This document shows, piece after piece, positions 41,364 to 49,494 of a DNA stretch of 64,000 bases; positions within the stretch are counted from its first letter, which is position 1, and each line of letters opens with the position of its first letter. Source of the DNA: Jeotgalibacillus alimentarius (GTDB lineage: Bacteria; Bacillota; Bacilli; Bacillales; Jeotgalibacillaceae); NCBI RefSeq assembly GCF_000829445.1, contig NZ_JXRQ01000025.1:248001-312000 (forward strand), read 5' to 3'. The position numbers were made by a program, and so were the translations under genes. Below the pieces are notes generated by a model. That model had not been told where the DNA came from and did not search any database. It saw only the letters and a list, made by a program, of their open reading frames with translations.

Positions 41364-43763
41364 CTACCTCAAAACCCTCTCCAAAAACACCGCATACTGC
41401 GCCCTCGTCACCGGATCATTTGGTCTGAATTGACCGTTCGATCCTGTCGTAACACCATTATGGTAAAGAATCTTTATATATTCTGCTGCCCAGTGATCTG
41501 AAGGAATATCTTCAAATCCAGGATCAGTTTTCCCTTCCAGCCCAAAGCTGAGAACGAGGATCTTCGCCATCTGTGCTCTCGTAAGTGCTGCTTCCGGTTT
41601 AAAATCAGGTGTTTTAGTGAATATACCTGCCTGCTGCATACTCATAATTTCCTCATAGTACAGATATGATTGCGGCACATCCTGATAGGCTGCTGAGCTC
41701 TGAACTACTGGTAAATCAATCACCCTCGAAAGCAGCAGTGCCACGTGACTCCGCTTGATTGATTGTTCAGGACGGAATGTGCTGTCAATGTATCCTTTGA
41801 TGATCCCTTTGTTCACTAATGACATGATCTGTTCACTCGCCCAGTAATCACTGGACACATCATTAAACTCTGTCGAAAATACATCATTAATCGACCCTTC
41901 AGCACTGAGCTCCTCCACGATGATTGGTACAGATACGCTTATTCCTTTATAAGTTAACATCAGCACAGTGCTGCCTGATTGCTGGAATAGTATCACTCCA
42001 TCTTGGATCGCTGCAATAGAAGGATCCTCTATTTCCGCATTCAACTCTTCAAGACTTACATATTCAAACTGATCTTTTGAAATATAATAGCGTAACTCGG
42101 GCAAAAAAGTATCTCCTGGCTGCCCCTGAATAAGAGAATCCGTTCTCAACTCCCCTTTAACGCGAATTGGAATGTTAATCTCACTTCCCATGAACGTTAC
42201 GGTGAGGTTATACTCTCCTGCTCGAACCAGTGAGATACTCCCATCCGGATTTATCACCAGACTCTGATCATCACTTAACAACCATTTTCCTTCATCCGAA
42301 TCCAATACTCTGGATTCACCAACTGCCGTCTTCACCATCACCTGTGGCAGCAGATCCTCACCAATCGTCCCGCTTAACGAACTCTCCGCACTTAATACAG
42401 GTAAAACTGTCACCAATATCCGGCGAGTTTTATCCTGATAAGTCACAGTCACTTCCGTCTCTCCAGCCTGCTTAAAATAAACCTCGCCGTCCGTAACTTC
42501 AGCGATCCTGCTATTCAAAGATCGCCATACTGCTTCATCATTTCTGGCAAGGTCAAGTACTTCTCCATTTTCTAAAAGGGCTGTTGCATTCACTTTCTGC
42601 TTTTCTCCTACTAACCCTTGAACTGCTTCAGGAGCTTCAATGACCTTCACCTGATCAGGCGCTGTAAGTCCGGTCAGCATTTGAAGCTGCAAAAGACCCT
42701 CTCCGTAATAAATATCCCGGCCCGGTGAACCAAGGTCAACTGCCGCCTCAAGCAATTGTTCTTTTATCCACTGAGAATCGGCAGCAGGATATTTCTCCAT
42801 TAATAAGGCTGCGGCACCTGTTACATAAGGCGCGGCCATCGAAGTGCCGCTCATTCTGACATAACGCTCATTCAGATAAGTGCTGCCAATATCTGTTCCA
42901 GGCGCAACCAGATCCACCGCTGTGCCAACGGATGAAAAACTGGCATAGTTCCGATTTCGGTCCACTGCCCCGACCGCAATAGTTTCAGGATAGGCAGCAG
43001 GATACGAAACCTTATGACCTGACTTTTGACCATTGTTACCTGAAGAAGCGATCATCAGAACACCTTCTGCCTCAGCCTGCTCAATCGCTCTTCGTGCAGC
43101 TGAAGAATCATATTCTGATCCAAGACTCATATTCACAATGTCCATCTCATTTTTGACAGCCCAGTCCAGCGCAGCAATCATACTCGAAAGCGTCCCTGTT
43201 CCGGTATGATCAAAAGCTTTCAATGCATAAATGTCTGCACCGGATGCGATTCCTTTGATCCCAATTTGGTTATCAAGCGCTGAGGCAATTCCCGTCACAT
43301 GAGTTCCATGACCGTTATCATCACGATAGGAAGTTGTATAACTTACAAAAGATGCCCCACCGGCAATTCTCAAATCATTATGCGCCGCAATACCTGAATC
43401 AATGATACCGATTTTAACTCCATGCCCTGTCAGATCAGACTCCCACAGCGAGGGGGCCTGAATTAAGAGCGGTCCCCACTCCACAAATTGTTCGTCCAGT
43501 GAAATCTCAATATTTCTTTCTATATGATGAATCAGTTCAGATTGACGAAGTGTCTCATAAGCTGAAACAGAAAGCCTTGCTTCTGCCAGATTAAAATTTT
43601 CATAATAAGCAATCATCTCGCCGCCAGCTTCCTGAATCAGCTCTTTCCCATTATTATTCTCAAACTCAATCAAGAATTCGCCTTCAAGCGTTTTCCCAGA
43701 CACTTCAATTTCATTGAATATGAAAGGAATGAGCAGTAACAAGAATGAACATATATATTTCAA
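41364..43763 (-). CDS. SLH-anchored subtilisin-family serine protease
   Basis: 799 residues from TTG 43763 (8 bases after TGGAGG): signal helix (LKYICSFLLLLIPFIF), a propeptide-like region to about 95, a S8 peptidase domain with Asp122 (IIDSGI), His152 (NGHGTHVTG), Asn243 (SSGNNG) and Ser308 (SGTSMAAP), then Ig-like/Big repeats (about 390-620: VTVTYQDKTRRILVTVLP type) and three SLH motifs (about 625-799; ISSDYWASEQIMSLVNKGIIKG-like). A cell-surface protease, attached to wall polymer. A repeat lies 10 bases after its stop. Confidence 0.93.
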   Translation of the reverse strand: MKYICSFLLLLIPFIFNEIEVSGKTLEGEFLIEFENNNGKELIQEAGGEMIAYYENFNLAEARLSVSAYETLRQSELIHHIERNIEISLDEQFVEWGPLLIQAPSLWESDLTGHGVKIGIIDSGIAAHNDLRIAGGASFVSYTTSYRDDNGHGTHVTGIASALDNQIGIKGIASGADIYALKAFDHTGTGTLSSMIAALDWAVKNEMDIVNMSLGSEYDSSAARRAIEQAEAEGVLMIASSGNNGQKSGHKVSYPAAYPETIAVGAVDRNRNYASFSSVGTAVDLVAPGTDIGSTYLNERYVRMSGTSMAAPYVTGAAALLMEKYPAADSQWIKEQLLEAAVDLGSPGRDIYYGEGLLQLQMLTGLTAPDQVKVIEAPEAVQGLVGEKQKVNATALLENGEVLDLARNDEAVWRSLNSRIAEVTDGEVYFKQAGETEVTVTYQDKTRRILVTVLPVLSAESSLSGTIGEDLLPQVMVKTAVGESRVLDSDEGKWLLSDDQSLVINPDGSISLVRAGEYNLTVTFMGSEINIPIRVKGELRTDSLIQGQPGDTFLPELRYYISKDQFEYVSLEELNAEIEDPSIAAIQDGVILFQQSGSTVLMLTYKGISVSVPIIVEELSAEGSINDVFSTEFNDVSSDYWASEQIMSLVNKGIIKGYIDSTFRPEQSIKRSHVALLLSRVIDLPVVQSSAAYQDVPQSYLYYEEIMSMQQAGIFTKTPDFKPEAALTRAQMAKILVLSFGLEGKTDPGFEDIPSDHWAAEYIKILYHNGVTTGSNGQFRPNDPVTRAQYAVFLERVLR

Positions 43764-43855
43764 TAATGATTCCTCCAATTTTAAAATCTAAGATGTTAAT
43801 CTTTATATCGGAAAATCATGTACATAATTAAATGGATTAAAACACTGGGAACACT

Positions 43856-43913
43856 GGGGACGGAGTTGGCACTCCACTGCGCAAAACGGGGACAGAGTGT
43901 ATACTCCGTCCCC
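43856..43913. repeat. GGGGACGGAGTT palindromic repeat, locus 17
   Basis: Two left arms (CCG then CAG type) and one right arm. It ends 6 bases before the stop of the 742-residue gene and lies upstream of the protease. Confidence 0.92.
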
Positions 43914-43918
43914 AAATA

Positions 43919-46147
43919 TTAAACCGCCTTCTCCTGATAACTCTTCACAAAATCGCCTACATCCAAAATTCTTGGTCTCGATTTCAAAACCACATCAATA
44001 TACGGATCCATTTTGTCAGATATATATTGTTCACGATCATTCGCTGCATACATTAGCTTCAGTTCTTTTGGCAGAGCCTTACCGTCAAAAATTTTGCCGG
44101 CGATAAAGTTCAGTTCCTCCCTGTCCAGATTTAATTCTTCAATGTTTTCTACAAAGAGTTTCTTCATGTCATCTAGCGTTGCAATTGCATCGTCTTCAAT
44201 CATACTGTCGAGTGCTTTTTTGGAAGCTTTTCCTCCGATGACGCCCCCTATAACACCTCCAATAAACGTTCCGACTACAGGTATAACTGAGCCTACAGTA
44301 GCCCCAAGTGCGGCTCCTCCGACACTGGCCCCGGCGGTTCCAATATTTTTAAATAGCTGAGATTTTGAGATCCTCCCATTAATCACATCGTAGATACTGC
44401 CTGACGACATGACCGCTGTTGTTACTGCCATCGTTACCATATTACCTCTAAATACTTTTGATAAATGATTAAGTGCGGCTGCACCATGAATCGATTTCTG
44501 TGATGCAGTACGTAAAAAAGTATTCACAATTTGAGCTGAAGTTTTACTGCCAAGCACGTTTTTCACAACATAATCAGTTGCAGGCCGCATTGATTTTTCT
44601 AAAGCTGTACGCCCAATCTGCTGGGTCAGCACATGCTGAACAACATGTCTTCCGAATACTGATGACCCTTCTTTAACAGCCTGGCCCAAGGCTTCGTCAG
44701 CATTCTCACCTTTCCAGATTGCCGAAGCAAATGAAATGGTTGCAGAAACACCAAAAGTTTTAAGTCCTGTAACTGCGCCTTTGGATGCGTCAAAACTAAT
44801 TCCTTCAATTGTTCCCGCTTTTGCTATGCGCTGTGCTGTTTTATAACTGATATTGCCTTTCCGGACAATTTGAGCGGCCTGTTCGGGATCAGTAATGCCC
44901 AGATTTTTCATGTCTCCGCGCGTGATACGATCCTTCATAGACTTAAGCGCCTGCTCATACTGATCTTTCGGCACTTCAATTTGCATCGGTTTTCCATCAG
45001 CCACATATTTGAACTGGTCATCAGAAAAACAATCTTTAATACTTTTTCCGCCCGTTGACCAGTATTTTGTCTGTATGAGTTCACCATTTACAATCCGGTC
45101 TGCTCCATTTTTGGCATTATCGCTGCCTAATAGCTCCGCTTTTTTCAGTGTAGCCTTATCGATCAGATCATTCGCCATTTCAGCCGCTATACCGTGCCCT
45201 CTTGTTCCAAGCATGCGGACGTTTTCAGCATAACTCTTCCCTGCTTCATACATGCTGGTGCCCAGCACACCTGTATTAATGTATGACGCATCCAGATAAT
45301 CAACTGCAGGCATTTCATAAGGCTTCTTTTCAGGTTCAATTCCACTTACTACTAAATTGACGTAATAGACGGTATTCAGACAGGCGATATATTTACGGAT
45401 CGCAATCTCGTCACCAATGAGCATTGCCTCTCTTAATCCATTTTTCAAATGAAGGATTAACTCTGCCTGTATCGCACGCTGCTCTAAATAACCCAGCCTC
45501 CACCCCTTTTTCTGGGGAGACCAGTCATATTTAGTTCGCAAATCGATCGCACTAAGCTGATATTTCAGTTCATCACGGGCCGTGTCAAAGTATTGATGCT
45601 CATAAACCATAGCATCCATCGTTTCCAGCAGGGTATCAACGTATGTCGTTCGCGAATCGTCACTCACCTGATCAACCGGAATACTGATCGTAGGCAATGT
45701 AAAATGCCTCGTTGCTTTTAAAACAAGATGTACTTTCCTATTCTCAAGTTCAGCTATTTTTCGTGCCCGATAGTCTGTCAGCGATTCATCTGTGTCATAG
45801 AGCCCCAGTGAGTATCTGTACCTCAGTGCGATCTCATACTTCATAAGCCTTGCTGAGATTTGCTTGAGATCAAGAAAGGTCCCCTCCAACTCCATTCTAT
45901 AGCTCTCCATTAGCTCATAAAGTACCTTAGTATCATACTTCAGCATTAATAATTCCAGACTATGCTGCTCATTATTCAATCCAGCCTTTACTTCATGCCC
46001 ATCCAGCATAAAAGTCAGGTCATCATAAAATTCCTGAAAAGCACTACCTTCTAAAGTTTCCTTATCAAAATCCTCCTGATCATAAGCCAACTTATCCAGT
46101 TCTAATCTTGTTTTTAAATCAAGTGTATGTATCGGAAAATGGTTCAT
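43919..46147 (-). CDS. Large protein with a conserved GADRI...QTKYW region and glycine-zipper segment
   Basis: 742 residues, ATG 46147 after AGGTGG; no signal peptide. Residues 1-300 are helical and charged. Residues 312-400 hold a conserved-looking block (LGTRGHGIAAEMANDL, GSDNAKNGADRI 341-352, IQTKYW 358-363, IEVPKDQYEQA). The D350...Q359-x-K361 spacing is reminiscent of PD-(D/E)xK nucleases, which is inference only. Residues 560-640 are hydrophobic with a glycine zipper (GGAALGATVGS, GTFIGGVIGGVIGGK), as in pore or colicin-like proteins. No function is known. It could be an antimicrobial or defence effector. Confidence 0.7.
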   Translation of the reverse strand: MNHFPIHTLDLKTRLELDKLAYDQEDFDKETLEGSAFQEFYDDLTFMLDGHEVKAGLNNEQHSLELLMLKYDTKVLYELMESYRMELEGTFLDLKQISARLMKYEIALRYRYSLGLYDTDESLTDYRARKIAELENRKVHLVLKATRHFTLPTISIPVDQVSDDSRTTYVDTLLETMDAMVYEHQYFDTARDELKYQLSAIDLRTKYDWSPQKKGWRLGYLEQRAIQAELILHLKNGLREAMLIGDEIAIRKYIACLNTVYYVNLVVSGIEPEKKPYEMPAVDYLDASYINTGVLGTSMYEAGKSYAENVRMLGTRGHGIAAEMANDLIDKATLKKAELLGSDNAKNGADRIVNGELIQTKYWSTGGKSIKDCFSDDQFKYVADGKPMQIEVPKDQYEQALKSMKDRITRGDMKNLGITDPEQAAQIVRKGNISYKTAQRIAKAGTIEGISFDASKGAVTGLKTFGVSATISFASAIWKGENADEALGQAVKEGSSVFGRHVVQHVLTQQIGRTALEKSMRPATDYVVKNVLGSKTSAQIVNTFLRTASQKSIHGAAALNHLSKVFRGNMVTMAVTTAVMSSGSIYDVINGRISKSQLFKNIGTAGASVGGAALGATVGSVIPVVGTFIGGVIGGVIGGKASKKALDSMIEDDAIATLDDMKKLFVENIEELNLDREELNFIAGKIFDGKALPKELKLMYAANDREQYISDKMDPYIDVVLKSRPRILDVGDFVKSYQEKAV

Positions 46148-46244
46148 TTCAATCCACCTTTTATAGTTCTTTAATCTCAATACTAATATACTATAAAAAT
46201 AGCAGAGATAGATAAAAAATGTAAATTTGAAATGAGTGAAAATT

Positions 46245-46288
46245 AGAGACAGAGTTGCAGCTCCATTCAAAGTGCCAACCCCGTCCCC
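46245..46288. repeat. GGGGACGGAGTT palindromic repeat, locus 18 (degenerate)
   Basis: Left arm AGAGACAGAGTTG and right arm CAACCCCGTCCCC, several mismatches, between the glycine-zipper gene and the HisRS remnant. Confidence 0.75.
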
Positions 46289-46303
46289 AACTTCAAATTT
46301 TAC

Positions 46304-46510
46304 CTAAAAATTATATCGAACCTCTTCATCAGTTCCAGTATTCATATCCTTTATTTTATATTTACCACTCTTCACCTCGTCTTCCCCAAGCACCACCACA
46401 TACCGCATCCCTTCTCTATTCGCCCGGTCCATCGCCTTACCTATCTTCTTTTTTCCAAATTCCACTTCAACCCTCAATCCATCCCTCCTCATTGTTTTGG
46501 CAAGCTTCAA
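46304..46510 (-). pseudogene. Histidyl-tRNA synthetase C-terminal remnant
   Basis: About 67 codons matching the anticodon-binding domain end of HisRS: LAKTMRRDGLRVEVEFGKKKIGKAMDRANREGMRYVVVLGEDEVKSGKYKIKDMNTG, cited here only by its landmarks LRVEVEF, GKAMDRAN, VVVLGEDE and KDMNTG. The catalytic part is absent. The homology stops at about 46505-46510, where a chemotaxis-receptor fragment begins on the opposite strand, so this is a rearrangement scar. Confidence 0.8.
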
Positions 46511-46781
46511 CGAAATCGAAAAAGCTTCTGCAGTCATTTCAGAAGCTGCAAGAAATGTACTGAAATCAGTGACAGACCTTGATCAGCGGACAGCCAGCAT
46601 GGTTGAATCTACTGCCAGAATAACTGCAATGATCGAACATTCTTCTGCAGAATCACAGTCCATCGCGGCTGCATCAGAAGAACAGAGTGCCTCGATGGAA
46701 GAAATTGCAGCGAGTTCTGCTGCGCTTTCTCAGATGGCTGAGGAATTGAGTGGGATTGTTGGGGAGTTTAAAGTATCATAA
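46511..46781 (+). pseudogene. Methyl-accepting chemotaxis protein C-terminal remnant
   Basis: About 88 codons of the distal signalling coiled coil: EKASAVISEAARNV, SVTDLDQRTASMV, SIAAASEEQSASMEEIAASSAALSQMAEEL cited by the landmarks AAASEEQSASMEEI and LSGIVGEFKV. Sensor, HAMP and hairpin tip are all missing. The 5' end fuses to the antisense HisRS remnant. There is no start with a ribosome binding site. It ends before a family C hairpin. Confidence 0.82.
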
Positions 46782-46787
46782 TTGATC

Positions 46788-46816
46788 AAGACCCGGGCTG
46801 ATGCGCCCCGGTCTTC
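46788..46816. repeat. GAAGACCCGGG hairpin (family C), copy 3
   Basis: AAGACCCGGG and CCCCGGTCTT arms with an 8-base loop, between the 3' ends of the receptor remnant and the sigma factor gene; may terminate both. Confidence 0.75.
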
Positions 46817-46821
46817 GTTTC

Positions 46822-47289
46822 TTACCCCCGCAATCGCTCCACAGCCCCCTTCTTCCACTTCTTCACCGCGCTCACACTCACCATATGCCGCTCCGCAATC
46901 TCACCAACGGTCATATCATCAATAAACGTATGCCAGAACCACTTTCTCTGATGCGCGGTTAGCTTTTCTGCATACGGCGCGAGCATATCAATCTCTAATA
47001 GTCTGTCTTCTGTGATGTCCATATTCATCTGCCAGTACTCATCAGATTTCACCGTTTCCCGCTCCAGCAGCTTATTCTGTTTTCTCATCAGATCAAGCAT
47101 CCCGCCGCGTATATACTGATAAGCAAATGGCGCAAACTCTCCGTTCTCTTCATCAAATTTCTCTGATGCTTTCCACAGCGCAATCCGCCCTTCCTGCAAA
47201 TAAAGATCGTGATCACGGGTAATGTGCAGCTTCTTCATCATATGAAAAATCATTGGCTCAAACTGTTCGTACTGCTGTTCAAATGTCAT
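46822..47289 (-). CDS. Sigma-70 family RNA polymerase sigma factor
   Basis: 155 residues from ATG 47289 (GGAG 9 bases upstream). Region 2: FEPMIFHMMKKLHI, LYLQEGRIALWKASEKFDEENGEFAPFAYQYIRGGMLDLMRKQ. Region 4: LTAHQRKWFWHTFIDDMTVGEIAERHMVSVSAVKKWKKGAVERLRG, cited by the HTH landmark TVGEIAERHMVSVSAVKKW. Without regions 1 and 3 it resembles ECF-length or SigH-like factors. It lies divergent from a ComK paralogue, so control of competence genes is a plausible inference. No anti-sigma factor is next to it. Confidence 0.85.
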   Translation of the reverse strand: MTFEQQYEQFEPMIFHMMKKLHITRDHDLYLQEGRIALWKASEKFDEENGEFAPFAYQYIRGGMLDLMRKQNKLLERETVKSDEYWQMNMDITEDRLLEIDMLAPYAEKLTAHQRKWFWHTFIDDMTVGEIAERHMVSVSAVKKWKKGAVERLRG

Positions 47290-47640
47290 CTTCTTTTTCT
47301 CCAATATGGAGACGCGTCTGCCGGTTATTCCCTGGGTTACGTGTAGTGTATAAAAGAATGATCCAGGCAGCGATTTAGCGTTTTTGACGTTTGAAGACAG
47401 TTATCGCTCTGTTTTGCAGATTTCACATATGTAAACGTGCAGTTTCAGCATAAACAAACAAAAAACACTCAGACTTTCATATTAATATTTTGTTATTTTT
47501 TACTTAATAGTAAAATATTTTTAATTTTCAGAAGGATTATATAAAATAATGTCGAAATAGTATGTAACGGGACTTCTTAGGGACACTTCATTGGATACGT
47601 TAATAATCGTTTTGGCAGAGGCCGAACAGAGGAGAAATGG
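47290..47640. other. 350-base divergent regulatory region between sigma factor and ComK
   Basis: No gene. AT-rich, holding the 8-20-8 dyad listed separately and A/T tracts of the type bound by ComK. A possible -10 (TAAAAT, about 47551) lies about 90 bases before the ComK start, with the sigma factor promoter presumably in the left part. Confidence 0.5.
47484..47519. promoter_or_regulatory. AT-rich dyad upstream of the ComK paralogue
   Basis: AATATTTT (47484-47491) and AAAATATT (47512-47519) separated by 20 bases, about 120 bases before the start codon. The layout resembles paired ComK AT-boxes and could mediate autoactivation. Confidence 0.4.
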
Positions 47641-48150
47641 ATGAAAGAAAATCGCGTAGATTACGAAATCAACAGCTCAACAATGGCAATCAGGTGCGCC
47701 AGACATCTGGAATACCAATCAATGATCATGGAGCCTGACAGAACCTGCTACTCCGCACACACCCCGCTCAAACTGATCAATCAGGCTTGTCTTGATAAAG
47801 GCAGCTCATACTCAGGCAGATTGGAATCTGCCAGGCACAAACTCTGTATTTACAATAAGATCCCAGTACTTGTCGATCAATTTGAAGAGATCATATTATT
47901 CCCAACCCATTCACCATCACATATTGACAACACCTGGATTTCAATTGATCACTACAAAAAAATCCTTCCCCATAGTGAAAAAGGGAAGGCGATCGTTCAA
48001 TTTATTAATGGAGAAAGATTAACTGTAAATTGTTCGGTCAGTACATTTCAGAGACAATATCAGCGTGCAGCAACGATTCTTATTCATGAAATCCACCTGC
48101 CAAAAAAACGGATGAATCTTTATTTGAGGATGCCGCCTGTGAGGGATTGA
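47641..48150 (+). CDS. comK: ComK-family competence transcription factor (paralogue 1)
   Basis: 169 residues matching ComK throughout: YEINSSTMAI, YSAHTPLKLINQACLDKGSSYSGRLESARHKLCIYNKIPVLVDQFEEIILFPTHSPSHIDNTWISIDHYKKI corresponds to the ComK core (landmarks GSSYSGR, IPVLVD, ILFPTHSP, WIS). ComK binds AT-boxes and activates DNA-uptake genes. It lacks the last about 20 residues of B. subtilis ComK (the MecA/ClpC recognition tail), so proteolytic control may differ. RBS GAGGAGAAATGG precedes the ATG. Paralogous to 63136-63645. Confidence 0.88.
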   Translation: MKENRVDYEINSSTMAIRCARHLEYQSMIMEPDRTCYSAHTPLKLINQACLDKGSSYSGRLESARHKLCIYNKIPVLVDQFEEIILFPTHSPSHIDNTWISIDHYKKILPHSEKGKAIVQFINGERLTVNCSVSTFQRQYQRAATILIHEIHLPKKRMNLYLRMPPVRD

Positions 48151-48161
48151 TGCTGAGGACT

Positions 48162-48188
48162 GAAGACCCGGGACTGTCCCTGGTCTTC
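48162..48188. repeat. GAAGACCCGGG hairpin (family C), copy 4
   Basis: GAAGACCCGGGACTGTCCCTGGTCTTC, 12 bases after the ComK stop; probable terminator of that gene. Confidence 0.8.
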
Positions 48189-48217
48189 AGCGTATTATCC
48201 CAACCGATAAGAACGTT

Positions 48218-48245
48218 TTGCATATCATAAACAATATTATATAAT
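48218..48245 (+). promoter_or_regulatory. Promoter of the small gene at 48266
   Basis: TTGCAT (48218-48223), 16-base spacer, TATAAT (48240-48245), 21 bases before the start codon. Confidence 0.6.
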
Positions 48246-48265
48246 ATATAAAAGAGGTGATAGCA

Positions 48266-48469
48266 ATGAAACGTACTTTCAAAAATAGGATAAAGTCTCG
48301 AATCATGCGTCATAATAAGCAAACGTTTTTAGACCAAATTGCTGATGTGAAAATAAATACACCACTTAACCAAATGAGCAAATCTGTAATAGAACGCTCC
48401 AAGCAACTGGAGAATACTGATTATGCTGAGGAATTATTTTTCTCTAATACTAAAGCTTTGGAGAGATAA
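48266..48469 (+). CDS. Small basic protein of unknown function
   Basis: 67 residues, MKRTFKNRIKSRIMRHNKQTFLDQ followed by a helical segment (NQMSKSVIERSKQLENTDYAEELFF). The N-terminal third is very basic. A clear promoter, RBS (AGAGGTGATAGCA) and terminator argue that it is a real expressed gene. No family recognised; the size and its position after comK are compatible with a small regulator. Confidence 0.6.
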   Translation: MKRTFKNRIKSRIMRHNKQTFLDQIADVKINTPLNQMSKSVIERSKQLENTDYAEELFFSNTKALER

Positions 48470-48479
48470 GTATACAATG

Positions 48480-48518
48480 AAAGCCACGCCCTTTTTCTAA
48501 AAGGAATCGTGGCTTTTT
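48480..48518 (+). terminator. Terminator of the small basic protein gene
   Basis: AAAGCCACG / CGTGGCTTT arms followed by a run of T residues (GGCTTTTTTTATTT). Confidence 0.88.
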
Positions 48519-48543
48519 TTATTTGGATCTGTTCGATATTCTG

Positions 48544-49494
48544 TCAAGGTGCATTCCATACCAAATCAAAAAAGTGAACATCACCGTAGTCCCCATTTTC
48601 TCTATACACAAGTTCAAACCCTCTTTGCTTCCACTTTTCAGCAAGCTCGCTTTCACTCTTCTGCATTGCCAGTTCAGCTGCTATGCCATAGACAGCCCCT
48701 GATTCTACGAGGTTTCCTTTCAATGAGTTCCGGTCATATCTCCCTGAGATGGAACCTTCAGTTTCCCATTCATTTTGCAGCCAGTTCCAGAACTGATCAT
48801 TAGATAAATTCAATTCTTCAAGCTCCAAAGCAATGAGCAGCTGGTCCACCATATGCACCTCATCAGCCTTTTCAAACTGCTCTTCCTCTATCAAATAGAA
48901 TTCATCATAAAAAGTGCCCTCTGCCTGCGCAATTTTCTCATAAAGCTGCTGCATACCTTCAAGGTTCAGCCCGTCAAATTCCTCCATTCCATAGCTCAGA
49001 ACTACACGGTTACTTGATTGCTGCTGTGCCCAATCGTAAAAATCAGCCACCATACCATCTTTCACCTGATTCTTATTAATCGATTGTATAAGACGATCCT
49101 TATTCGTCATATACGGCAGAACTCTCGCATCATCTATCCATGCAGTTGTCTGAGCACGTTCCTGACCTTCGATTTTCCACGCAAGAAACTGTTTATCATT
49201 CTCTTCCACAAAAAACTCTCTTTCTATGACATCCAGTTGTATCTCAACATCTTCAAGCAATTCTTGATCTGCCAGCCACTGCACATATAAGCCAGTAGAT
49301 TCCAATAGAAATTGTTCGTTCTCATTCGTTCCATATGAACGGATCTTCCCTGAATCTGTCATATAATGGGTTTCCACGATATCCTGAAATGATTCGGACG
49401 ACCAGAATGTTTCATCAGACTTCATCAGAATGGTCACTCCTATTGCAGCTATTAAAATGGCCAAAACAGTTAGAATCCAAATAGACTTCTTCAT
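48544..49494 (-). CDS. Membrane-anchored glycosidase-like protein (YdaJ-like)
   Basis: 316 residues with an N-terminal membrane anchor (IWILTVLAILIAAIGVTILM) and an extracellular helical domain (SESFQDIVETHYMTDSGKI, VADFYDWAQQQSSNRVVLSYGMEEFD, GSISGRYDRNSLKGNLVESGAVYGIAAELAM). This pattern resembles the (alpha/alpha)6 glycoside hydrolase-like YdaJ encoded with the YdaK-N exopolysaccharide genes of B. subtilis. Its ATG overlaps the glycosyltransferase stop by one base (TAATG), so the two are coupled. Likely trims or processes the polysaccharide. Confidence 0.65.
   Translation of the reverse strand: MKKSIWILTVLAILIAAIGVTILMKSDETFWSSESFQDIVETHYMTDSGKIRSYGTNENEQFLLESTGLYVQWLADQELLEDVEIQLDVIEREFFVEENDKQFLAWKIEGQERAQTTAWIDDARVLPYMTNKDRLIQSINKNQVKDGMVADFYDWAQQQSSNRVVLSYGMEEFDGLNLEGMQQLYEKIAQAEGTFYDEFYLIEEEQFEKADEVHMVDQLLIALELEELNLSNDQFWNWLQNEWETEGSISGRYDRNSLKGNLVESGAVYGIAAELAMQKSESELAEKWKQRGFELVYRENGDYGDVHFFDLVWNAP

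Noticed and set aside
41364-43763. Start at the more upstream TTG (43778)
   Set aside because: That codon overlaps the ribosome binding site TGGAGG; the TTG at 43763 has proper spacing and gives a clean signal peptide.
46822-47289. Prophage-encoded sigma or terminase-adjacent regulator
   Set aside because: No phage structural genes, integrase or att-like duplications are seen nearby.
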